From: Rhizophagus clarus
Lineage: Eukaryota; Glomeromycota; Glomeromycetes; Glomerales; Glomeraceae
Reading direction: 5' to 3'
Assembly: GCA_015698045.1 (NCBI GenBank)
Contig: BLAL01000169.1
Span: 930,001-994,000, forward strand
Length of the DNA stretch: 64,000 bases
The stretch's first letter is position 1; every line of letters starts with the position of its first letter. The translations under genes and the position numbers were made by a program. The notes beneath the pieces were generated by a model that ran no database searches, was not told the DNA's origin, and worked only from the letters and a program-made list of their open reading frames with translations. This document shows positions 22,217-33,487 of the stretch, piece after piece.

Positions 22217-25200
22217 TTAAAACGAAATTTTTTTATTTAAAGGAATCACAGCCATATATTCTTTTGTTTTTCTCGTCCCAGTATCAAAATTACATTTAAT
22301 GAATTTTCCTATTATATGATGTATGGGTATAATACTGTCTCTTCTCATATCATAAAACTCATTTGTCCATAATTCCATATTACATGATTTTATGTCGTTA
22401 TCTACTTGGCAATAATATCTTGTACTATGATCTTGAACCGGTTTGTACCATTTGACTAACGCTAATGAATGGGTTAATGATCGTGCACTATTTAAATGAA
22501 TAGTATGCTCAAAATAAAATTGTACTTGACCGGGATAAACATCGATCGATCCATCATAATGTACAAATCGAGCTAATATATATAAGGATTTTTCGTGACG
22601 AGCAGCCTGAACAGAACCATATATGTCCGTCCAAATTCTTATTCTCCCATATTGTATAATTCTAGGATTTACGACAGTACCGTTATTTGAACCTATTATA
22701 GAGTAGATGGAGATGAAATAATAATCATTATACAAACTATTATAAAATTCTACCAGTAGGTCCAAAATTTGGTTTGGAAGGGTAGTTTCTTTGCGCGGTT
22801 TCATTAGCAACCCAGGAAAACATTCCGTTCCATAAGCCAAATCTTCCTCAATAAGAGATAGTCTTATAAAATTTTGATACTCATCGCTCGCAAAATCATC
22901 AAGTGCAGCCAAGCTGCCAACAGATTTTCTTGGTTCTATTATCTCCAAGGAGGAAAATAAGTGATTGTTGTCACAATTTGAGAGGAAGTATTGAAGGATT
23001 GTATTTTCGGACATAATTCTTAGTAGTTCAGGTTCAATATTACGTCTGCTATTATTATAAGAACCTACAATTTTTAAAAATAATTAATAACATTGCGATT
23101 TTCAAATCGGAAAAATTAAATCACGTACCTAAAATTCCATTCATCCGTTCAAAGCTATAACACCAGAATGAGGACAAAGGACCATAGTCTAATGCGTATT
23201 CACAGATATGGAGACAGAGATGCAGATTAGGACTTATTTTTTCTTGACCATATTTTTGTTCAATTAATTTGTTCATCTCTATCAGTCTTGTAAACGCTTC
23301 ATTTAACATATTTTTTTGTAGCTCTCGGTATGTTAAGATCTTGCAAGCGCGCACGAAATATGCAAGAATTTTTCGGTCGATGTATCCAAGGAAACTCCAT
23401 GTGATAGGTATTGCAAAAATTAACATGAAGGTTTTCCACATGTCCACCGTGAAACTTGAGAATCCTTCACCAGTAGCTATTCTGACAGGGCGGCGTCCAA
23501 GGTCACTTGGGAACTTTATCATGTCAGCTTTCTCTTGCATAATTTTGAGCTTTTCATTATTTAATATACCTTCGCCTATCCAGAGTTTCGTTACGATCCA
23601 TTTCGCAACACCGAGAAAAAGGCAATGCATAGGATCAACCACGCAAAAGCGAACAGGATTAAAATAAAGCAAGCGGTATATCTCCGACCAGCGAACATGA
23701 TGTTCAGAGACATGGGCTCTTTGTGCTTCTTCAGTTGCACATTGTTTCCACTCACTTGCTTTTTCTCTTATTTCATTAATATCTTGCTCAACAAACCAGT
23801 CGTCTAAATCTGCAAACCGCCCTAATTTGGTTGATTGTTTATAAAATTTGCCAATTTGTAACATCGGTAGCATGCAATACGAGCTGAGATGAAACCACAT
23901 AATTTCCGAGACGCAGGGACGTCACTAGAACAGCCAATGATTGCACCACGGACAAATCGACCGTTGTTGTGTTCGTTTGTTTTTATAAAATAGCCATTCC
24001 ACAAACGATTTAACTGGTTAACGATCGGATACAAATAATTGTTAATTTCATGTTGGCTTAGTTCTTTCAGACCAGGCATTACTGCTAGTGTGAGAATATT
24101 GTGTGGCTTGAAGCGTTCATTATGCGGCAAATTACAAAAAACGGCATAAATCACACTAACAGAATATTGTGAATTTACGAATGGCTGGAACCAATCCATA
24201 TTTAACATTAATCCGATATGAGTATCGGCAAATTCTTTTGTAAAAAACAGCGCACCATCATCATCTGTAAAACTTTTCCAGACCCTACCATCATAGATAT
24301 CGAATAAAGCTTCAGTTCCGTTTTTCCTTTCTGACCACTTCCAACATGACATTTCAAAATTTTTGCAATTAAAAAAAAGGATCAATTGTTGCTTAATATT
24401 TATTAACGGGAATGTCATTATCGGACGGAAAATGGGATTATTACTACTATTATTACTATCTATTTTCGTTAATAGAGGGTTATTGCATTGTTGTCAAAAT
24501 CGTTCTATTCTGTGATTTGGATAGTTTACAAAACTGCAAGTTGGTATTTCAGTATTGTCTAATAATTCTTTTATATCATACAATTTGTGACATCTGTCAC
24601 AGGCTGCATATTTAATTATCATTGTGAATATCCCCAACACCTTTTTAGCTATATATAAAGAGGAAGGAAAAGATGAAAATTTATTTTCATCTATTGTCAA
24701 AAGAAAAAATCTTAAGAACTTGAACAAAGAATCTATAGCTACATTGGAAAGTTTAAATCGTTGTTGATATTGTAATATCCACAAAATAGTCCAAGTATAA
24801 TTATCATTAATGTTAATGTTAGGAAGAATTGGTTCGCCGTCATCAAAATCTGTTGATGCAAAATTGACTTCCTCATCGTTATCATTTTCATAATCATCAG
24901 AATAATTAGAATCGCTATCTTCAGTATCTCCATTTTTATCGTCATCATCTTCAGAATCCCCATCTTGATCATTCTCATTTCTTACATTATCCAATAATAA
25001 ATTTTCAAGAACAAGATCGGATATTTTTCCTTTCTTTATCGTTCGATGTTTTGCCGATTCATGTATAGGTGTCTTCTTTGTTAAAAAGAAATAGTTTCTT
25101 GTGAGTAATGGTTCAATATCTTCGGACAATGGTTCAATATCTTCGGACAATTGTTCAATATCTTCGGATAATTGTTCAGTTATATTAGGTGATGTATCAT

Positions 25201-25432
25201 TTATCCCTTGTATTGGGTCGCATTCCATTACATCTTCATCAACAGCATCAGATGATATAACATTTGAAGAACCTTTTTGATAATTGTTACCAAAATTATT
25301 ATTCGCATTAGATTTTAATTTATATTTTAACTCATGTTTCAGTTTAGTCCTTGGATCAACCAATTTACCATTACATTCTTTACAGAAACAATGCACTTTG
25401 GTTCTGGTTCTTGTATCTAGAGATTCCGACAT
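22217..25432 (-). CDS. Tnp2/Plavaka-type CACTA transposase, disabled copy
   Basis: Starts at 25432 (MSESLDTRTRTKVHCFCKEC), with a CxCxxC motif and then DPRTKLKHELK. Next come an acidic segment with SEDIE repeats and a cysteine pair (ACDRCHKLYDI). The catalytic-type core follows: LNMDWFQPF, LKELSQHEINNYLYPIVNQL, RLWNGYF, then IGCSSDVPASRKLCGF with CYRC, VVDPMHCLFLGVAKW, and SFERMNGILG. Intron 23065-23128 is GT-AG in phase 1 and joins to SYNNSRRNIEPELLR. The end (22217-23060) is a C-terminal domain of about 280 residues. These are hallmarks of the Tnp2-like transposases of CACTA/Plavaka/KDZ elements, which cut and paste the element at its terminal repeats. Two defects are visible: an in-frame TGA at about 24494-24496 (the reading continues in the same frame beyond it) and a frame change between 23822 and 23900. 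Superfamily sure, subfamily less so. Confidence 0.85.
25110..25180 (-). repeat. 21-bp coding repeat in the transposase N-terminal region
   Basis: GGTTCAATATCTTCGGACAA and close variants, three to four copies, encode SEDIEQL/SEDIEPL repeats in the acidic linker. Confidence 0.7.
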
Positions 25433-27111
25433 TTTTTTTTTTTTTTTTTTTTTTTTTTAAGGAATTGCAAATCAATCTAATTGGTTCGCCAATCCCGATT
25501 CTTGGTCCATTTTTGTCAAGGCACAGCTTGGTAATTAAGCTATTTTGATAATAACACATGACAATGATGTCAAGACCAATGTATTTTATCAAATACTAAA
25601 ATATAATTTTATTTTTGCTAATTCTCTAATTAAATTTGGTATTAAGGGGTATAATTATACTAGAAAATTTTTTCAAATTCAATTAATCTGATTCTTGAAA
25701 CATGTCAATCGACTTACTAATAAATCTCATATATCATCACGAATTCGAAAGATCCAAATAATTTAAGTAGAGATGTAGCAATTTCCTATTCACAGATCAA
25801 AATGCGAGAGTTATAAAAAAAGTGTCTTAGTTGTTCGCAACTGCAACAACATCAAAATTTAACACTTGGCCTATTCTTTCGAATATATCAAAAATTAGGA
25901 AAAACTATATTTCATTTTTTTTTTATATATTTTCTTTCAAGTCGTCAATTTCTAGTACATCAGTATCATTTAAAGCTGTTAACGAGATATCAAATATTTA
26001 TTATTTTATCTTTTATTGAGTCGCTTACAATAATACGTTGAGTTATAACATATATACGTTTATTCTAACAATCAGTCATGGTTAAAATTACTTGTTAATT
26101 AATAGAATTGTTTTAATAAATCTTTAATTCTTCTTTTGCCCTTGGCAGTTGGCACAGACGTACAGTTTGTTAATACCATGTGACTAGATAGTGCATAAAT
26201 GTCACCCAACGTGATTGGCAGGAGCTATAAAGTTTGTTTGCGTTTACCGCGTTTACCATGCACGTTCTACAAATCGGTGATTTCCAATTTGTTTACGTTT
26301 ACTATAAATTTGCTCGTGAGTATGGTACATTTGCGTACGTTTACCACGCTTTCTTTCTTTTTTCTCCACATTTTAGTACGATGCAACAAATTTTCTTTGT
26401 TGCCTTTCATTTTTTTCGTTAATGGTTGACGATATTTTTCGCCTTATTTTTCGCCTTATTTTCGTCGGCTTAACAAAGTAAGCATATTTCTTTTCGCCAA
26501 TTATATTTCCTGTCGGAAAAACCAGCTTCTGTAAGTATAACTTTATCAAGCTTCAAATGTGTTATTACTAATTTGGACATGTTATTTATGATAATGATAT
26601 AATATTTAGTTTATTAATATATTTTAATTAATTCATTGATATACTTTATTGATATATTTTAATTAATTTATTGATATTTTTAATTATTAATTGTTTACTG
26701 ATATATTTTAATTAATTTATTGATATATTCTATTAATTGATAACGCTATAATATTTAGTTTATTGATATATTTTAATTAATTGATAGCGATATAATATCT
26801 AGTTTACTGATATATTTAAATATTGATTGATTTATCTTAATTTAATTAATGTAGTTTACTGATTATTTTAAATAATACATTTTAATTAATTGAAAGCGAT
26901 ATAATATCAAGTTTATTTAATTTATTGATTTATTTTAATTAATATTGATAGCGATATATTTTATTAAATGATAACGAGTCTTATTAATTTAATCTATCTT
27001 TTATTTTAATCAGACGATAACGAAAATGGTTCAGAAGACGTAAGTAACGGTTATATATAGAGCCTTTGTTTTTTGTTTAATCTTTAAATTATCAAATTAT
27101 TAAATATCATA
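25433..27111. promoter_or_regulatory. Divergent intergenic region of the transposon, with leader introns of the cargo gene
   Basis: Starts with a T tract just upstream of the transposase start. From about 26150 it resembles 1566-2270 of copy A: a pyrimidine-rich CTTTCTTTC stretch, GTACGATGCAACAAATTTTC, then an exon end GGAAAAACCAGCTTCT followed by the donor GTAAGTATAA at 26531. A long AT-rich intron follows, with repeated TTTATTGATATATTTTAATT. A short exon-like stretch (27013-27039) ends in GTAAGTAA. The shared donor implies a spliced 5' leader for the cargo gene. Confidence 0.45.
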
Positions 27112-29161
27112 ATGAGAAAATTCAAACCTTTAAATTTAATTCCTATTTCTCGTGATGGCTCTCATCCTCATATTAGATCTCAACGAAATGAATCTAGTTC
27201 CCGTTCCCAATCTCATCAATCTTGGCATCAAACTCATATTAATCGATCTCGTAGTCGCTCAAAATCTCGCTCAACGACTCATCAACCTTGATCTCGCCCA
27301 TCTCGATCCAAATCTCGTTATTATCATTCTGAATCCCAATGATCACGTTCCCATCGCTCTCGCTCCCCTCATCGTTCCCAACGATCGCGTTCCCATCGCT
27401 CTCGCTCCCCTCATCGTTCCCATCATTCTCAGTCTCATCAACGTCGATTTCGCTCCCCTCATCGTTCCCATCATTCTCGTTCCCATCAACATCGATCTCG
27501 ATCTCGCTCTCATTCCCCTCATCGACATCAATCACGCTCTCAATCTCAACATAATCGAAACTATCAAAATGTCTCTAGAGGGAGATCAATTACAAAAAGT
27601 AGTATTGTTTTATATTAGTGCTAATTAAATTTCATTTTACTTATACTATACCAATTTAACGTTATTGTTATAGGATCTTTAACCGATCTATCTTTAACAA
27701 TTCCTTCTTCTTCACCTCCAGCGAGCGGTAGTATTTCTTTCACGTTTCTTTACTTACTTGCACGTAAAATTTTTTATACTAAATGATTTATATTAAATAC
27801 TGATTTATAATAGGTGCTAACAACAGAGAAGTCAGCGAATTACGAAGCATGATTTCAAATCTTACCAAACATGTGGAAGTGCTAACGGAAGAAAGAACGA
27901 GTGAAGGACCAAGAAATAGAAGCCTATCTCCAGTTCTGTCCAGAGAGAATCGGCGTGCCCTTCCTCCAATAACTGATAAAAATTTCAAAAAAACCGTTCA
28001 TGTAAATATATCTTTATTTTATTAAATATTTCTCTTTTGTATTGATCGTTAAAAAATGAGTGTTATATTAAATAGGATGAGGTAATCCATATTATAAACA
28101 ACCTCGATTCGTCGATTCTTTTCGACACGTCAAAGACATTTAGTAAACAAAAAAAGTCAATAAATAAGAATCTTCTACCAGCCGTTAAAGCAGCGATGCC
28201 TCCTTCATTAGAGGTATACGATACAGAACTTTTAAAAGTAATAAAACAGCTACACAAATCACGGCGGAAGATTTGGAAATTAAAAAAGGAGGGTAAGATA
28301 GATGAACACAATAAACGGCAACACATGACGTCGAGGAGAGATCAGGTGTGAAATTCATTATTTAAAATGACAATGTATATAATCTATTAATTATTTTAAT
28401 TTACTCTTTAATAGAAAATGACAAGAAGACGCAAAGGTCTCCAACACATAATCTTCATGCAAGACAGCATTCTAGATGATTGTCGTCCTGAAAATATGAC
28501 TAGGGAAGTATTTATTAAAAATTGCGAAAAGGCAGTAAATACCGCAGAAGTCCATTCAGATGAATGGTCTACTGAAGACGAAGTTCTGGCAAATGAAGAG
28601 TGTAACGATAACATAAGATCAGGAAGGTTGATAAGTACAAATTCTGTAATTAAGATTCACAATAAGGAGTGGAGGTCTTCTAGAGTACGTAAAGTTGCGA
28701 AAGTTTAAAACATAGGCGTTTATGCTAATAAGTTATAAATTTATCATTAGGTTAAAAGAATCTTATTTCGAGCGGATGAGATCGGAGTAAGCATCAGAAC
28801 TGGGTTAAGTCGCAAACGTTACCGTCTAGATGATATCGATAAAAAAAGCAGACCAACACAAGACATGGCTAATTGGTGGATATCATCAAGGTGGATTGAA
28901 CCAGAATCTGATGATGATGATGATGATGAGGATAATGACGGTGATAATAATGATGATGATAATAATGGTAATGATGATAATAACGATGATGACAATAATG
29001 GTAATGGTGATAATAACGATGATGGCAATAATGGTAATGCTTATAAAAATGATGGAACTAATGAAGAACAAAATGATGATAATAATGGTAATTTAGAAGT
29101 AGATGAGCACCAAGGTCCCTTTTACTTAGAAGTACCGGTCGATATCAGAAGACGTACATAA
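27112..29161 (+). CDS. Transposon cargo gene, RS-rich/coiled-coil/acidic protein (copy B)
   Basis: Six exons: 27112-27598, 27674-27763, 27814-28001, 28076-28345, 28415-28684, 28751-29161. All introns are GT-AG, and every exon phase matches copy A at 2446-4916. Exon 1 begins MRKFKPLNLIPISRDGSHPH and becomes an RS/RSRSPH repeat. Exon 3 has a helical start (NNREVSELRSMISNLTKHVE). Exon 4 has AAMPPSLEVYDTELLKVIKQ. Exon 5 is the conserved core (RRRKGLQHIIFMQDSILDDC, EVHSDEWSTEDE). Exon 6 starts FRADEIGVSIRTGLSRKRYR, then WWISSRWIEPESDDDDDDED and an Asp/Asn tract. Exon 1 carries two in-frame TGA codons (27289, 27340), both where CGA Arg is expected. Otherwise the model is open for 571 codons. Two independent copies linked to the same transposon ends argue that it is an element gene. 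RS plus acidic domains suggest a nuclear nucleoprotein. Function unknown. Confidence 0.72.
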
Positions 29162-30087
29162 TTTAGGTATTTGTTTCATCATTTAAAATCAACTGCTTGT
29201 ATTTTGAGTGATTTAAATTCCGTTGTTTATAAATTAACTCTCTAATATCGTTTCTATCCTATTAATCTCTTTTTTAGAGCACTGGTTATTTTATAGCCAT
29301 TTATAAGTAACATGACGAGATAAATATGATTTTAATATATTTTATATAAACATTCTATACATAATAATAATATAATAATAAGAACAATATAGTAATATAA
29401 TAATAATAATATGGACAATATAATAATATAATAATAATAAATATATCATAAATTGCAGTATATATTATAAAATAATAGCATACATATTATATATCATACA
29501 TATTAAATATTAAATATAAATCAATTATCGAAAATGGAAAAATAAAATAAAACCGGACAATAATAGTAATTATGAATTACGAGAAAATCGATAATAGAAA
29601 GATCCGATATATAAATCGGCATAAACTATTTTTGAAATGTTTATACTGAATTAAACTTGGCAATCCGATTTTAGGAGATTTGGCATGATTATTTAAAAAT
29701 CGGCGTTCTGATTTTGCGAGAATCGGCAATTATAATTTTAAAATGGTATTCCGATTTATGTCGATAAAAATAAAAGAATTTCCGATTGCCAACAATACGT
29801 GCCATAAAATCGGCAGCAAAATGCCATAAATAGGACAAATATAGCTATAAACTGGCAGTCTTATTTTTAGCTATCGACATGTTTATTTTAAAATCGGAAT
29901 GCCGATTTTCGCAAAATCTGCCAAAATTGGCATTCCAATTTTTTGTTCATAAATAACGTATTTCCGATCACAAACAATTCGCACCATAAAATCGGCTTTA
30001 AAAAGCCACAAATCAGACAAATATATCCAAAAATCGGTTAAAAATCGGACTGCCGATTTTTGACGATTTTTTTTCATTCGACCTGTG
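29162..30087. repeat. Right non-coding part, subterminal repeats and right terminal repeat
   Basis: 29365-29460 is AAT-rich. From 29520 there are clustered CCGATTTT, AAATCGGCA and GCCATAAA motifs. Two units of about 200 bp are visible (29690-29882 and 29883-30087), each with TTTCCGAT, GCCATAAAATCGGC and GGACAAATAT or CAGACAAATAT. The last 23 bp are the terminal repeat. Confidence 0.75.
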
Positions 30088-30884
30088 TTTGTTTCTACAT
30101 CAAAACATTACCCATAGACCATTACATTTAGGTTCATGTTGACATTGCCATTTATGATGGGATTGCCATTTGTACTGACAATCGAAATCCGATTTACATG
30201 GTAGTTTGTGACAACACCTCCATGATCGACAAGACCAATAACCATAAATGTGGTATTTATCATTATCGATAAGATGACGAACGATTTCGGTAATCTAATA
30301 ATGGAATACAGGAAATTATGTTACATTATCTAATATGTGTGGTATAAAAAAAGAAAATACAAAACTATAAACTGAGCACAATTCCTCAGACTTATATAAT
30401 TTTCGTTTCAAGAAGCGTAAACTTGAAATTTGACATTTTTTATAACATTTTGTATATTTCATCCAGAAAAAGTCCTTTTCTTCTTCTAAGTATCTTTCAA
30501 ATCTTCTCAAATCAAAGAATGTTTCCCGTTCATTCGAAAATTTACACGATTGACATGACCAAATGGCACACACTTTGTATTCGTCATGTGGCTGAGTCTC
30601 ATACCAATCGTATCGCCGGACATCTAACCGTTTTAGGAAATTAACAATTTTATGAAACTACCAAGATAGAACAAGTATTAAATTTTCAATTTTTTTTTTT
30701 TCCCATGCTTCAAAAAATAAAAAAAGATTTTTATTTGACAAACGTTTTCATTCATGAAATTTATAAAATATTCAATCTGTGATTTATAAGAGAATGATCT
30801 TAAAGAAATCTATTAAACAATAAAGTTACTATTAGTAAACAAAATTGTAATTAAATCTTATTACATAGCAATAATTTATCATAC

Positions 30885-31061
30885 ATTAAAGATCTGATAA
30901 TCTTTATTACAATTATTACAAGTCGACATTAAAAAATGATTATTATTCTTTAGATACTCCCTTAATGATTCTGGCAAACAAATTCTCATATGGCATACCC
31001 AACTGACAGACGCACTGTCATACTCATTTTTTTTGGATAGGTATTCTATGCTTTTGGTAAT
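30885..31061 (-). CDS. Exon of a 3CxxC-type gene (upstream neighbour or first part of the split gene)
   Basis: After an acceptor TTTTTTTAG at 31062, 59 codons read ITKSIEYLSKKNEYDSASVS, WVCHMRICLPESLREYLKNN and TCNNCNKDYQIFN. These match in style the module EYTQELLKEYLK...TCKECEKILQI of the split gene. It ends either at a GTATGA donor (30884) or at the stop 30879-30881. It may be an internal exon (intron 30658-30884) or the last exon of a paralogue further right whose other exons I could not find. Confidence 0.45.
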
Positions 31062-31930
31062 CTAAAAAAATATTTGAATTTATTTTAAAAAAGAAAAAAT
31101 TTGTTATTTGTTATATAGAGGTCACGATAAAAACTAGGTAAATAAATAAATAAAAATTCTTGACCAACATTTTGTTCGTTTATGATGTTTATAAAATATT
31201 CGTCTTTGTTAAGAGAATTCTATCAAATTATTAAAAATTTTTTTTTTGGTTATCAATATTTGTAATTACGAAAAATTCTATCCAGAACACAAATAACAAA
31301 ATGAATATACCATGATTAATATTCTTTTGTAAATACCAATTATTATTTTTTTTCATGTAAATGGAAACTGGACGTAAAAGAAATAAAAAAACTACGTATA
31401 CAGTATATATAAAGTATAGGCTGGGAAAATTTTAGTATGATCATCAATATGATCAACATGACCTTTTAGTCCAACATTCGGAAATGATCAGAATTTTTCA
31501 GACATATAATTATTTTGGTATTTATCATTGTTGTCATTTTTACATAGTAATGGTAAGATCAAATATCATTTAACCGACAATTGAATCTAGTCATTATATT
31601 ATTCTTTTGGTTTAAAATTTGGCTGGTAGTGGAGTGATAATCCCAAAAACGTGAATATGACATGTTAAATTCACTATGTAAGCAAAGATGATCCTCGTAA
31701 AAAAAAAAATGACTCGTATTTCATATTCCATGTGAAAGGCTCATTTTGATGGAGTTTACAAATATGAATCATGAAAATTTATCTTCTAACTTTTTTACAT
31801 TGTTCTGAAGTTTTCCGTAAAGGTCTCATTTTCACGGAATTTTTATAAAAATCACGGATAAAATTTTTTACAGGGTGATTTGGACGCATTTTTCGAGTAT
31901 TAAGTATTGAACAAACAATTGTAGTGAGGT
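31062..31930. other. AT-rich interval, no gene seen
   Basis: Only low-complexity AT sequence and short repeats of the type ATGATCATCAATATGATCAA (about 31437-31460). Confidence 0.4.
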
Positions 31931-32453
31931 TAGGGATGCCAACGGTCAGTTCAGTTCAGTTTCAGTTTTAAATCCGCGATTTTCAGCCAAAACTGAACTG
32001 ATCACAAAACTGACTGATGAAACTGAACTGCAAAACTGATTGCAAAACCAAATAAATTATTATTAGAAAGTGCTAATTATGACTTTATTTAATAATAACA
32101 TTTAAATTTACATAATTTTTTCTTACAAAAATAGTGCCGATTTTGTGATTTTTTGGTGATACAAAAATCACATGATCATCGCACCAAATTAAAATTCTCC
32201 CTATAATTTCAAAAAGGAAAATACTATAAATTTAAACATTAAAATTCATGTATTTTAGTTATTCTCAATTGAAACAAAGATATTGTTTTGGAATATGTTG
32301 TAAAATATTTACAATTAACCGATTGGTTTTTTCATCAGGTTTTTTATATATAAAATCAATGATTAACTGGTCGGTCTTGGACTAAAACTGAACTGAAACT
32401 GAACCGGCAAAAACCAGTTATGACTGGTTATAACCAAACTTTTGGCATCCCTA
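31931..32453. mobile_element. hAT-type non-autonomous element (523 bp)
   Basis: Terminal inverted repeats TAGGGATGCCAA (31931-31942) and TTGGCATCCCTA (32442-32453). They are flanked by an 8-bp target duplication AGTGAGGT/AGTGATGT (31923-31930 and 32454-32461) with one mismatch, as typical of hAT elements. Subterminal regions carry CAGTTCAGTT / AACTGAACTG repeats on both sides. No coding capacity. Confidence 0.85.
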
Positions 32454-33487
32454 AGTGATGTTACTATTCTTATCATAATATATGCATTTAATTTCAATTG
32501 CATAGAACAATAACATAGCGTGATTTTAATGTTTTTAAAAACTTTTTTTATTCATTACATATAAATCCACAATGACATCTCACGTTATTTATGAGGGGGG
32601 ATTTTTTCGAGTTAATCGGTTAGTTCAACTTATTTATATTACATCATGATCTATTACACTGTAAGAGTAAATTATAGTGGCGCAGCAATTTTATAATTAT
32701 TTTGTTACCAGGAATAATGTGTGACATAGTTTTAAACTGGGTATCCTACAAGTTGAGGTTAAATATATTTGTTTAATACTTAAAAATAATTTTTATTATG
32801 TATAATAAAAATAGAAATACAAGATTAATGGTAAAACTTTATCTTTTAACTTCTCTATTACCTCTTAATTTTTATTTTATTTTATTTTTACTGGAGTGAA
32901 CTTCCAAATGAGAGCTGATGAAGTCTAAAAATTTCATTTTCTAATAAGATTTGACTTTTAAAATGAGAAACCCAGCCAAAGATAGTCATCCACTGTAAAA
33001 AAGACCAAATTAACAAATAAGATGCGAAAGGACGAACACTATCTATAAATCAATCGTGAATACAAAGAAGATTACAAATGAAATGATATTATGTGATACA
33101 TGTCCAATCAAAATGTATGTAGAACCAGTCTCGTTAGGATCGATATTTTTATTTGAGGGATGAAGGCTCTAACCTAACTTCGCTGGATCCTCATCATCTA
33201 ACTTATATAAACTCTCTTTTTTTCGACCATGTATAATTTATTTATTATATTAAGTAACTAGGTAAATGGGAACTGTTGGAACATCTGTGTTATAATTATA
33301 AGATTATTTTTTATTGCTGCTCAAAACTCGATTAATCAATAAAAATAATTAATAGAAAAGAAAAGAAATCACAAAGGAATAGATACAAGAATTTCACCTA
33401 ACAACAATTATGAAAATATTGCTGGAAGTTTTTCAGCAAGGTTAAGTGACATAGGAAACCCTCTTCAATAATTTATAGAACTGTAAC
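32454..33487. other. AT-rich interval, no gene seen
   Basis: No coding pattern, RNA gene or clear repeat boundary found between the two hAT-type elements. Confidence 0.4.

Larger units (their letters stand above)
20397..30087. mobile_element. Complete CACTA/Plavaka-like (CMC superfamily) DNA transposon, 9,691 bp
   Basis: The terminal inverted repeats are 23 bp and identical (20397-20419 and 30065-30087), starting CACAGGTCGAATG and running into an A8 tract. They are flanked by a 3-bp target duplication TTT (20394-20396 and 30088-30090), as expected for CACTA-type elements. Subterminal regions at both ends are full of CCGATTTT/AAATCGG motifs. It carries a minus-strand Tnp2-type transposase (22217-25432) and a plus-strand six-exon cargo gene (27112-29161), transcribed divergently. 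Identical terminal repeats argue for a fairly recent insertion, while stops in both genes say this copy is not autonomous. It sits inside a 3CxxC gene, and a truncated relative lies at 1566-5560. Confidence 0.88.
19545..30657 (-). pseudogene. 3CxxC-type zinc-finger gene split by the 9.69-kb transposon
   Basis: Minus-strand exons: 30361-30657, 30088-30294, (transposon 20397-30087), 20043-20396, 19545-19970. Introns 30295-30360 and 19971-20042 are GT-AG. The protein is Cys-rich with repeated modules: VCAIWSCQSCKFSNERETFF, KWQSHHKWQCQHEPKCN, KKWQCENRMCRCQQKHNQKC, KWQCQHYQKC, FRKTCKECEKILQI, and a final 3CxxC-like finger GKWMCDNCHRIWPSAYTW plus LCKKCKLP and HLCKKCSSQRC. With the element and one TTT copy removed, the frame runs from CRNK directly into ECKCLKKHDW, so the gene was continuous before insertion. 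A TGA lies in frame just upstream of the insertion (about 30103), so it was probably already damaged or decayed later. 3CxxC fingers are presumed zinc-binding; the role is unknown. Exon 30885-31061 may be a further upstream exon. Confidence 0.7.

Noticed and set aside
28830-29096. Met/Ile-rich plus frame and Ile-rich minus frame
   Set aside because: Shadows of the Asp/Asn tract in exon 6 of cargo copy B.
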